From JBAYFX01 sp041666965 (GTDB lineage Bacteria; Patescibacteriota; Microgenomatia; UBA12405), in assembly GCA_041666965.1 (NCBI GenBank), contig JBAYFX010000041.1, positions 1 to 7,632 of the forward strand: a stretch of 7,632 nt of DNA, given 5' to 3'. A program made the translations under genes and the position numbers. Positions 1 to 5,818 of this stretch are shown piece by piece; position 1 is the first letter of the stretch, and every line of letters begins with the position of its first letter. The notes beneath the pieces were generated by a model, which saw only the letters and a program-made list of their open reading frames with translations, was not told the origin of the DNA and made no database searches.

Positions 1-1
1 T

Positions 2-1807
2 GTAGACCATGGTAAGACTACTTTGGTGGATGCCCTGCTTAAACAAACACATACATTTCGGGACAATCAGGAAGAAATGGGGGCTGAACGGATTATGGAC
101 TCAAACGACCTTGAACGGGAAAAGGGAATTACTATTCTTTCTAAAAACACTTCAGTCAATTACAAGGGAACAAAAATCAATATTATTGACACACCCGGGC
201 ACGCTGACTTTGGCGGAGAGGTAGAAAGAGTACTGAATATGGCCGACGGGGCGCTATTAATTGTGGACGCGGCTGAAGGACCTTTGTCACAAACGAGATT
301 TGTACTTAAAAAAGCCCTGGATTACGGACTTAAAATAATTTTGGTAATAAATAAAATTGATCGAAAAGACGCAGATGTAAGCAGAGTAATGAATGACACC
401 GAGGAACTATTTTTAAATTTAGCCAGCACAAGCGATACTTTAGATTTTCCGGTGGTTTACGCCGTTGGGCGAGACGGAAAAGCCTACCACCAAATGCCTG
501 AAGGGTTGGATCAAGCGGGAGACATTACTCCCCTTTTGGACACAATACTAAGCTCAATTAAACCAACAATTCCAAGCGATAAAGAACCATTTAAAATGCT
601 AGTTTCTGCTTTTGAACCGAACCAATTCTTAGGCCGATTAGCAGTAGGGCGGGTATTTCAGGGAAAAATTAAAAGCGGGGACGCGGTAGTCATGCTCTCT
701 GCTGACAGTAAAATTGAAGGGAATTACCGGATTGGAAAAATGTATGTAAATGATGGAATTAGTAAAGTCGAGGTGACTGAGGCAGAAAGTGGAGATATTG
801 TATATTTGGCAGGAATTGATGAGATTGAAATAGGTCACACTTTGGCTTCACCTCTTGCCCCCCAGGCTTTACCAACCATAGAGGTGGCCCCACCAACGCT
901 CAAGGCTAGTTTCGGACCAAACAGCTCAATGTTTGCGAAAGCTGAGTCAAGGTTTTTAACCAGCCGAGAATTGAAAGAGAGACTAGTTGAGGAAGCCAGA
1001 ACCAACTTGGGGATGAAAGTGGAAATGGACCCAACGGACAACATTAGAATGATTGTGGCCGGGAGAGGCGAACTACATTTGGCCATATTAATTGAAAAGT
1101 TAAGACGGGAAGGGTTTGCCCTGGAAGTAGGCAAGCCGGAAGTAATTTTGAGAAAAGTTGAGGGACAGTGGCAAGAACCAATAAACGAACTGACAATTTT
1201 GACAACTGACGAATATGTTGGGGCAATTAGTGCCGAGCTGGGTAAAAGACGAGGTCAAATGTTGGACATGATAAGTGATGGGAAGGGCGGAGTGAAAATA
1301 ATTTATAAAATTAGCGAGAAAAATAGCTTGGGTCTAAGGACAGTCCTGATGACTGAAACTAAAGGCACAACCGCTATTTCCAGCTTGTTTTTAGGTTATG
1401 AAAAACTGGAAGAGACTCTAACGCGAAGCCGGAACGGAGTGATGATTGCCACCGAAACCGGTAAAGCCCTGTCTTACGGACTGGACTTGGCTCAAAAGAG
1501 AGGAATAACCTTTGTAGAACCAACTGAGTTAATTTATGAGGGGCAAATTGTAGGTTTGCGACCAGTAGGCGGTGACTTGGATATTAATGTGGGTAAAGGG
1601 AAACAGCTGACTAACATGAGATCTTCTGGTAACGACGACGCGATAATTTTGGCCCCGGCGGTAAAGTATAGTATTGAAGAATGTTTGGATTTTATTGAAG
1701 AAGATGAACTGATTGACATTACTCCAAAAATGGTAAGACTAAGGAAAAAATATTTAACCAAGGTGGACCGGACTCGAGCCGAGCGAAAAGGAAACAGTAA
1801 TCAATAG
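2..1807 (+). CDS. typA: Translational GTPase TypA/BipA, 5' end cut off by the window edge
   Basis: This is a ribosome-associated GTPase of the EF-G/LepA class, linked in other bacteria to ribosome assembly and to stress or cold growth. About 601 residues are visible. Only the first dozen or so are missing, since the window opens inside the P-loop (VDHGKTTL). The reading frame is open from base 2, so the TTG at 23 is an internal codon and not the start. Numbering from that TTG, I see switch I (MDSNDLEREKGITI, 25-38), G3 (DTPGHADFGGEVERV, 56-70) and G4 (NKID, 110-113). An EF-Tu-like domain 2 covers about 195-290, an EF-G-like domain about 390-480, and the BipA-specific C-terminal domain (YEGQIVG, LTNMRSSG, IEEDELIDITP) the rest. 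Length matches E. coli BipA at about 607. The G5 loop reads YAVGRDG instead of the usual YASA type, and the BipA RGLIGFR segment is replaced by NSLGLR. The stop is TAG, overlapping the convergent HAD gene by 7 bp. Confidence 0.97.
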   Translation, partial: VDHGKTTLVDALLKQTHTFRDNQEEMGAERIMDSNDLEREKGITILSKNTSVNYKGTKINIIDTPGHADFGGEVERVLNMADGALLIVDAAEGPLSQTRFVLKKALDYGLKIILVINKIDRKDADVSRVMNDTEELFLNLASTSDTLDFPVVYAVGRDGKAYHQMPEGLDQAGDITPLLDTILSSIKPTIPSDKEPFKMLVSAFEPNQFLGRLAVGRVFQGKIKSGDAVVMLSADSKIEGNYRIGKMYVNDGISKVEVTEAESGDIVYLAGIDEIEIGHTLASPLAPQALPTIEVAPPTLKASFGPNSSMFAKAESRFLTSRELKERLVEEARTNLGMKVEMDPTDNIRMIVAGRGELHLAILIEKLRREGFALEVGKPEVILRKVEGQWQEPINELTILTTDEYVGAISAELGKRRGQMLDMISDGKGGVKIIYKISEKNSLGLRTVLMTETKGTTAISSLFLGYEKLEETLTRSRNGVMIATETGKALSYGLDLAQKRGITFVEPTELIYEGQIVGLRPVGGDLDINVGKGKQLTNMRSSGNDDAIILAPAVKYSIEECLDFIEEDELIDITPKMVRLRKKYLTKVDRTRAERKGNSNQ

Positions 1808-2460
1808 GTTTTTGGTTTAATATAGGCACTTAAGCCGCGGATAACTATCGGCCAAAAACCAGGTTCACTCCGATACTGATCCAGATCACGTCGTAAAGAG
1901 TTCCAGGGACGACTGATTAATGTAGCAGGGATACCATTTTTACTTAATAGATCAAAGGTATCTGCATTATCCTCTACAAACCAAGAAACTTTTAATTCAC
2001 GGGCGGTGGCCAGTTTAAATTCATCACCCGTACATTGTGTATTTTCACGAAGGTGCAAACGTCCATCGTTCATCCAGGGTGCGTGTTGAGCGTACCAATC
2101 TTGAGTACATTCTCTTAAATGAGGCAGGCGGGTGGTGATAGTGTGAACCTGAGCTTGAGGAAGCCTGTTTAGGAATGCCATGGCTTTTAAAACACCTGGC
2201 TCCGGTGGCGCTTTGCGTAAAACTTCGGGGGTATACCAACAACATTGGTTAATTTGGGAGGCGATTTGCGACCCCAGATGTTGGGTGGCGACTTGAGATA
2301 AAGTGTTCCAGTCAATTAAGTCCGGATAAGCTAAACGAACCGATAATCGATGTTGTTCGAACAGTAGGTTAGCTTGTGCAAGAGCGGCTACGTGTGAACG
2401 GTTCTGAACTCCGTCCGAATCAAAGGCAAATACTCTAAATAAACGGTAATTTTCGTACAT
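1801..2460 (-). CDS. HAD-superfamily hydrolase, 5'(3')-deoxyribonucleotidase-like
   Basis: This 219-residue protein carries all four HAD phosphatase motifs. Motif I is FDSDGV, with nucleophile D14 and acid/base D16. Motif II is HTITTRLP, with T109 or T110. The motif III lysine is K149 (DEFK). Motif IV is FVEDNADT, with E163, D164 and D167 for Mg2+. Residues 20-95 probably form a helical cap. The end RPWN (184-187) resembles the QPWN segment of the NT5C-type deoxyribonucleotidases, so a nucleotide or other small phosphoester substrate is likely but not shown. It is presumably cytosolic, with no signal peptide. It lies 24 bp downstream of the translesion polymerase on the same strand and could be the last gene of that operon, although a consensus TATAAT just before its ATG argues for its own promoter. 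It is poor in Lys (7) and rich in Arg (17) and Gln (14), unlike its neighbours. The stop is TGA. Confidence 0.82.
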   Translation of the reverse strand: MYENYRLFRVFAFDSDGVQNRSHVAALAQANLLFEQHRLSVRLAYPDLIDWNTLSQVATQHLGSQIASQINQCCWYTPEVLRKAPPEPGVLKAMAFLNRLPQAQVHTITTRLPHLRECTQDWYAQHAPWMNDGRLHLRENTQCTGDEFKLATARELKVSWFVEDNADTFDLLSKNGIPATLISRPWNSLRRDLDQYRSEPGFWPIVIRGLSAYIKPKTY

Positions 2461-2465
2461 GGCGA

Positions 2466-2471
2466 ATTATA
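2466..2471 (-). promoter_or_regulatory. Candidate -10 element (TATAAT) for the HAD gene
   Basis: A perfect TATAAT on the minus strand ends 5 bases before the ATG at 2460. No Shine-Dalgarno sequence fits between them. Transcription would begin at or next to the A of the start codon, giving a leaderless mRNA. The -35 region (about 2489-2494, CTTTTC) is a poor match, and it falls in the 3' end of the polymerase gene. Confidence 0.4.
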
Positions 2472-2484
2472 GCGCAAAAATTAT

Positions 2485-3738
2485 TTAGGAAAAGATAAAT
2501 TGTTCCATGTCCTTAATCGAACCAAAACCGATACGGTCGGGGACAAGTGAGCCGGTGTCAATCATGGAGGCGGGAGTAATGACAAAATTTCCCCAGCGGG
2601 AATTAACAGTATCAAGGGCTTGGGTTAACCTTAGTCCCCGCTCAAGCCGACCAAAAAGGTCGGGCTGAAAAACAGAATTTTTAGTGAGGTTAAAGCAAGA
2701 CACGGCCAGATTGGCTACCGGCAAACTGTAAGGAGACGAGGAAAGAATTTTGAAAGCCCGCTTATAAATGTCTTGGGAGTCAAAAAGAAGCTCGGAGGTA
2801 ACGCGCCCTTGGTGCCAAAAGGAACCATTGCGATAAAGAAGGCCCAAGTGAACCCCGGAAGTGCGATAGCCAGCAGTACGCAGACGAAATCCGAGCTTTT
2901 CGACTAACTTGTGAAGAATGGGAGAAAGATCCTCTGGGGTAGAAACAGGCTTGGGGAGCGAATACATGTGGCCAAAACTTTTACGACCAAAGTCAACATC
3001 ATCAATTTCCCATCCCCGCAATCTCAAATACCAGTAATATCCACAAACTGAGGCAAAGGCTGAGCGGAGGGTGGAAACTGGGGCTGAGTAAAAATCCCAA
3101 ACAGAATAAATCTCTTGCCCGTGAAGACGAACGGCGTTGGCCCGCTTAATGCCATTTAAGTCAGTCAACGAAAGGGACTGGTAAACTTTTTTGAAATTAG
3201 TGAAATTAACCTCATCCAGCCCGTCAGGTTTGTGAAGACCAGCGGCGAGTTTGGCCAAAAAACGATTGGGGCCAATGCCTACGGAAATAGTGAGCCAGTC
3301 ACCCAGCTCGTTTTTTATTTTGGCCTTAATTTCGCGAGCAACTGAGGGAAGACCGAGTTTAAAACCGGGGTAACCTTCAAAATTGAGAACAAACTCATCA
3401 ATAGATTTGGGGGTGACGGAATCGGTATAGCCGAGCAAAAGTTGTTTGAGTGACCGGTGAACATGACGGTATTTGTCCGGATCGGGGGGTAGGATTTGAA
3501 GCCCCGGGCACAAAAGTTGACCGTCACGGACCCGCATACCGGTTTTAACGCCAAACTTTTTGGCCTCGACACTGGGGGCTAAAATGCAGCCGCGGGGGGA
3601 AGTGTAGGCGGCCACGGCGATGGGCCGACCCCGAAGCAATGGGTTGGCCTGCTGCTCGATGGTGGCAAAACAGGAGTTAAGGTCCAAGTGCATGAGGGTA
3701 GAAGCTTTTTGGCTAAAAGGAAGTTCAAGAGGCTTCAT
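2485..3738 (-). CDS. Y-family translesion DNA polymerase (DinB/UmuC superfamily)
   Basis: This 417-residue lesion-bypass polymerase copies damaged DNA with low fidelity. The N-terminal motif HLDLNSCFATIEQ carries metal ligand D19 and steric-gate F24. The position that is Asp in DinB is Asn (N21), as in UmuC. The fingers include RGCILAPSVEAKKFGVKTGM. The palm has SIDE with catalytic D114 and E115. The thumb has GIGPNRFLAKLAAG (154-167) and a helix-hairpin-helix-like segment (GIKRANAVRLHG). A little-finger domain follows, and QPDLF (358-362) is a textbook beta-clamp-binding pentapeptide. The frame stays open 77 codons further upstream, but I chose the ATG at 3738. The extra residues are unlike the family, that stretch codes for another protein, and a strong Shine-Dalgarno sits 8 bases before 3738. 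It overlaps the 86-residue gene by 14 bp, so translation is probably coupled. I give no symbol because features of dinB and umuC are mixed. Confidence 0.95.
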   Translation of the reverse strand: MKPLELPFSQKASTLMHLDLNSCFATIEQQANPLLRGRPIAVAAYTSPRGCILAPSVEAKKFGVKTGMRVRDGQLLCPGLQILPPDPDKYRHVHRSLKQLLLGYTDSVTPKSIDEFVLNFEGYPGFKLGLPSVAREIKAKIKNELGDWLTISVGIGPNRFLAKLAAGLHKPDGLDEVNFTNFKKVYQSLSLTDLNGIKRANAVRLHGQEIYSVWDFYSAPVSTLRSAFASVCGYYWYLRLRGWEIDDVDFGRKSFGHMYSLPKPVSTPEDLSPILHKLVEKLGFRLRTAGYRTSGVHLGLLYRNGSFWHQGRVTSELLFDSQDIYKRAFKILSSSPYSLPVANLAVSCFNLTKNSVFQPDLFGRLERGLRLTQALDTVNSRWGNFVITPASMIDTGSLVPDRIGFGSIKDMEQFIFS

Positions 3739-3985
3739 TGTCCGCCACCTCCTCCAGGCGCCAAAAGAGATTGTCAGTGTTAAGTACCAAACGAAAAAAT
3801 ATGGTCGATGAAGAGGCGGAAAAAACGTGGTAAAGGGTCCGGCCACGACGGAATGTGTGATGAAGACCAACCTTAACCAAATCGTAGGAACGGCCGTCCC
3901 ATAAAACACGTCGGGGGTAGACACGGCGGGTGCGGGAGTCGAAAACCAAGCTGACACTAACCGGCACATCTACTTTTTGGATCAT
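3725..3985 (-). CDS. Small protein of 86 residues coupled to the translesion polymerase; possibly DUF6504-like
   Basis: The family is uncertain. The protein is basic and beta-rich in appearance, with the pattern VYPRRVLWDGRSYDLVKVG, then HHTFRRGRTLYHVFS, then FRLVLNTDNLFWRLEEV. From memory this recalls the small DUF6504-type proteins found beside Y-family polymerase genes in other bacteria (a GR-Y motif, an aromatic-rich middle, a final strand). I hold that link weakly. It has no cysteines, signal peptide or membrane segment, so it is cytosolic. It begins 43 bp after the SRAP stop and overlaps the polymerase start by 14 bp, and its EEV codons form the polymerase Shine-Dalgarno. The reasons to accept it as real are its position in the cassette, the coupling, and a sensible protein composition, in contrast to the Pro/Phe/Trp-rich alternative frame over the same DNA. 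No good Shine-Dalgarno precedes its own ATG. A polymerase accessory role is inference. Confidence 0.78.
   Translation of the reverse strand: MIQKVDVPVSVSLVFDSRTRRVYPRRVLWDGRSYDLVKVGLHHTFRRGRTLYHVFSASSSTIFFRLVLNTDNLFWRLEEVADNEAS
3747..3753 (-). promoter_or_regulatory. Strong ribosome-binding site of the polymerase gene
   Basis: AGGAGGT on the minus strand lies 8 bases before the ATG at 3738 and fixes the polymerase start. It is built from the Glu-Glu-Val codons near the end of the upstream 86-residue gene. It is the only clear consensus Shine-Dalgarno I found in the window. Confidence 0.85.
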
Positions 3986-3995
3986 GATTAATGAT

Positions 3996-4013
3996 ACCCG
4001 AATAAAACCCGAA
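3996..4013 (-). repeat. Direct repeat ACCCGAA x2 in the SRAP/86-residue gene gap
   Basis: ACCCGAA occurs at 3996-4002 and again at 4007-4013, an 11-bp period of about one helical turn. It sits in the 43-bp gap just before the start of the 86-residue gene. It could be a regulatory site or chance. I have no further evidence for it. Confidence 0.3.
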
Positions 4014-4028
4014 GTGGAAGAGAAAATG

Positions 4029-4592
4029 TTAGACTGGCTGAAATTGGAGAGCTGGGGCTTGAGGCGAAAGGAGAGACATAAGATCTGAGGGGGAAGAGTC
4101 GGGAGAAAGCCAGAAGGACTCGGAGGCGGGGGGTAAGATTAAGGGCATACGGTCATGAATGGAAGTAATCTCGGGAGTAGCGGTGGTAGTTAAGATGACA
4201 AAAGAATCGTCAAAATAGAGACCGGCCAGACCAAGATACTTGGAGTCAGGGTCTTTGAAATAGAAAAGGTTGGAAACGGAGGCAGTTTTTTGCCATTCGT
4301 AATACCCGGAGGCAGGAACCAGACAGCGGGAAGTAGTAAAAGCTTTTTTAAAAGCGGGTTTGGCAGTTACCGTCTCGGCGCGGGCATTAATTAGGGGCCG
4401 GGAAGAAGAAGACCAAACCGGATGATACCCCCAAAGTTTGGAAATTAAGCGGTTGCCAGTTGAAGAGGCCACAATTAAGGGCAGATTTTGCCCAGGAGAA
4501 GCATTGGGGTAGGAAACTAATTCCTTACCCTCGGGTAATTTAAAACGGGAATAAAAGTCAGAATCAGGGTAAAGAGCAAAACGGCCACACAT
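4029..4592 (-). CDS. yedK: SRAP-domain protein (HMCES/YedK family), abasic-site DNA-protein crosslinker
   Basis: SRAP proteins bind single-stranded DNA and covalently trap abasic sites through their N-terminal cysteine. This shields the site from strand breakage and from error-prone copying. The 187-residue protein opens with MCGRF, so Met removal would expose catalytic C2. The family residues are present: N69 and R71 in INARAET, E99 in GYYEW (E105 in E. coli YedK), and H146 in IHDRMP (H160 in YedK). It is shorter than YedK (222), mainly in loops, and has a Ser-rich C-terminus. It begins the leftward cassette with the 86-residue protein and the Y-family polymerase. SRAP genes are known to neighbour SOS polymerases, so a shared damage response is likely. 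No Shine-Dalgarno precedes the ATG, GATAAT lies 5 bases before it, and a better TATAAT lies further upstream. I see no classical LexA box of either the E. coli or the Bacillus type. Confidence 0.96.
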   Translation of the reverse strand: MCGRFALYPDSDFYSRFKLPEGKELVSYPNASPGQNLPLIVASSTGNRLISKLWGYHPVWSSSSRPLINARAETVTAKPAFKKAFTTSRCLVPASGYYEWQKTASVSNLFYFKDPDSKYLGLAGLYFDDSFVILTTTATPEITSIHDRMPLILPPASESFWLSPDSSPSDLMSLLSPQAPALQFQPV

Positions 4593-4597
4593 AATTA

Positions 4598-4603
4598 ATT
4601 ATC
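4598..4603 (-). promoter_or_regulatory. Possible start-proximal -10 element (GATAAT) for the SRAP cassette
   Basis: GATAAT on the minus strand ends 5 bases before the SRAP ATG, a spacing that would give a leaderless transcript. The -35 position (about 4622-4627, TTCGTA) falls in the ATTACGA tandem repeat and matches the consensus poorly. This site competes with TATAAT at 4631-4636. Confidence 0.25.
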
Positions 4604-4612
4604 AATTATTTA

Positions 4613-4628
4613 ATTACGAATTACGAAT
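4613..4628. repeat. Tandem 7-mer ATTACGA x2, with a third copy at 4702-4708
   Basis: ATTACGA is repeated head to tail at 4613-4619 and 4620-4626. A third copy lies at 4702-4708. Both places are followed by GATTATAAA (4630-4638 and 4707-4715), which on the minus strand contains TATAAT. The arrangement looks like a duplicated promoter/operator module upstream of the SRAP cassette. Confidence 0.55.
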
Positions 4629-4630
4629 AG

Positions 4631-4636
4631 ATTATA
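4631..4636 (-). promoter_or_regulatory. Candidate -10 element (TATAAT), cassette promoter P1
   Basis: A consensus TATAAT lies on the minus strand within TTTATAATC. It would give a leader of about 30 bases before the SRAP ATG. The -35 position (about 4654-4659, CTCATC) is weak, as expected if an activator or derepression controls it, or if the site is chance in AT-rich DNA. Confidence 0.4.
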
Positions 4637-4707
4637 AAACAAAAAGGAAAGAAGATGAGGGAGGCGTAATTTAATCAAATACCAGCGGAATTTTAGTAAT
4701 TATTACG

Positions 4708-4713
4708 ATTATA
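4708..4713 (-). promoter_or_regulatory. Candidate -10 element (TATAAT), cassette promoter P2
   Basis: This is a second TATAAT on the minus strand in the same TTTATAATC context as P1, 77 bp further upstream. It would give a leader of roughly 110 bases. The -35 position is a weak TTATTT at about 4731-4736. Confidence 0.3.
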
Positions 4714-4738
4714 AAGTCTAAATAATTAATAAATAAGT

Positions 4739-4744
4739 TAAAAT
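4739..4744 (+). promoter_or_regulatory. Possible start-proximal -10 element (TAAAAT) for the membrane-protein gene
   Basis: TAAAAT ends 6 bases before the ATG at 4751, and no Shine-Dalgarno is present. This again fits a leaderless start. An alternative is TATAAA at 4710-4715 with a longer leader. Neither has a convincing -35, and the AT-rich background makes chance matches likely. Confidence 0.3.
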
Positions 4745-4750
4745 TGGGTT

Positions 4751-5818
4751 ATGAATATTAGAATTGGAAAAATAATTGGCTGGATAATTATTATATTTTT
4801 GGGCATACCCAGCTTGTTTACGGCTATATGGGCTACGGGAATTACCAAAGGAATGCTTAGCCGCCAACTAATTAGCGTGATTCCCCAACAAATACTAACA
4901 AATCTGCCTGATTTAGCCCAGACCGCCCTAAACGAAGCCCAAAAACCGGGAGCGATTAAGGACCAAAACACGTCCACTTGGATGATGGCAGCGGGTAGAG
5001 CAAACAAAAATCTAAATACAGTATTAAATGAAAGCGGGATAAGCCAATGGCTTGAAAATGACTTGGGGAAAGCTCTGGGGCAAATTGAACCGATGCTTAA
5101 GGGGGAAGAAGAAATGAAAAACATTGAAGTAAACATGGAACCTCTTAAAACCGCATTAACAACTCCGATTGTTGAAGACTATCTAAAACAGGTAGTGAAT
5201 AGTTTACCCACCTGTACCAGCCAACAGTTAACGGAATGGAGAGATGAACTGGCGGCATCAAACGAAGAAAAACAAATTCCGGCTTGTAACCCGGGAGCAC
5301 GAATGGTCAACCAAATTTGGGAAGGGTACAGGACTCAAGTAAATAACATTCCGTCTATAGGGCAAATTAATGATGGTGTGTCAACAACAACGCCGGTTCG
5401 GTTTAATTTGATAGGTTGGATAAATAACTGGATATGGGTTTTGTTTTTATTGCCGCTTTTGACAATTGGCGCTGGTGTATGGCTAAGTGAAAATAATAGA
5501 GCCAAGCGACTAAGCAGTGGCGGATGGATTATGGCAGCTACCGCCCTAGGAACTCTGGTTTCCGGCCTAATATGCCAAAATGCGATTAAGGCGGCTGTGG
5601 CAGCCGGAAATTTTGGCTGGCAGCAAGGGACAAGTTCACCTTGGAGTTGGGAGTTCTACTCCGCCTTAACCAAGCAAATCGGAGGAATTGCTACCCCTCT
5701 GGTAGACCAAGTATTTAGCCCGGTAATTAATTTGGCCATTATTTTTCTAGTATTGGGGATTGGCATGGCTGTGGCCGGGAGAGACATGTGGCAAGTGCAA
5801 GTTTTATCTAAAAAGTAA
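4751..5818 (+). CDS. Integral membrane protein of unknown family, four predicted helices
   Basis: I do not recognise this 355-residue protein. Hydrophobic helices are visible at about 7-29, 225-245, 257-277 and 325-344. Basic residues (SENNRAKR between helices 2 and 3, and LSKK at the end) place both termini and the short 2-3 loop in the cytoplasm by the positive-inside rule. That leaves residues 30-220 as one large outer domain, mostly helical in appearance. This domain has just two cysteines, C155 (LPTCTSQQL) and C179 (IPACNPG), 24 apart and well placed for a disulfide. A third Cys, C275, lies at the end of helix 3. The outer Cys pair loosely recalls hypothetical membrane proteins of Chloroflexi, but that is memory and not a match I can show. 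The gene stands alone on its strand, divergent from the SRAP cassette, and overlaps the convergent 66-residue gene by 11 bp. Confidence 0.88.
   Translation: MNIRIGKIIGWIIIIFLGIPSLFTAIWATGITKGMLSRQLISVIPQQILTNLPDLAQTALNEAQKPGAIKDQNTSTWMMAAGRANKNLNTVLNESGISQWLENDLGKALGQIEPMLKGEEEMKNIEVNMEPLKTALTTPIVEDYLKQVVNSLPTCTSQQLTEWRDELAASNEEKQIPACNPGARMVNQIWEGYRTQVNNIPSIGQINDGVSTTTPVRFNLIGWINNWIWVLFLLPLLTIGAGVWLSENNRAKRLSSGGWIMAATALGTLVSGLICQNAIKAAVAAGNFGWQQGTSSPWSWEFYSALTKQIGGIATPLVDQVFSPVINLAIIFLVLGIGMAVAGRDMWQVQVLSKK

Noticed and set aside
23..25. TTG at base 23 as the TypA start.
   Set aside because: The P-loop residues VDHGKTT are coded just upstream in the same frame from base 2, so the gene begins outside the window.
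835..1134. Minus-strand ORF of 99 codons inside typA, and similar ones at 638-838, 1044-1226 and 1534-1761.
   Set aside because: They are antisense to a well-conserved gene and show no family motifs or sensible protein composition.
3315..3811. ORFs at 3315-3572 (-) and 3620-3811 (+) within the polymerase and 86-residue genes.
   Set aside because: They are shadows of coding DNA with no independent start signals.
3739..3969. N-terminal extension of 77 residues on the polymerase frame, starting at 3969.
   Set aside because: The residues (many Pro, Phe, Trp) do not resemble a polymerase N-terminus, the family motif HLDLN lies soon after the ATG at 3738, a strong Shine-Dalgarno marks 3738, and the other frame here codes for the 86-residue protein.
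4593..4750. A LexA/SOS box of the E. coli (CTG-N10-CAG) or Bacillus (GAAC-N4-GTTC) type upstream of the SRAP gene.
   Set aside because: Neither pattern is present; only the ATTACGA and TTTATAATC repeats stand out.
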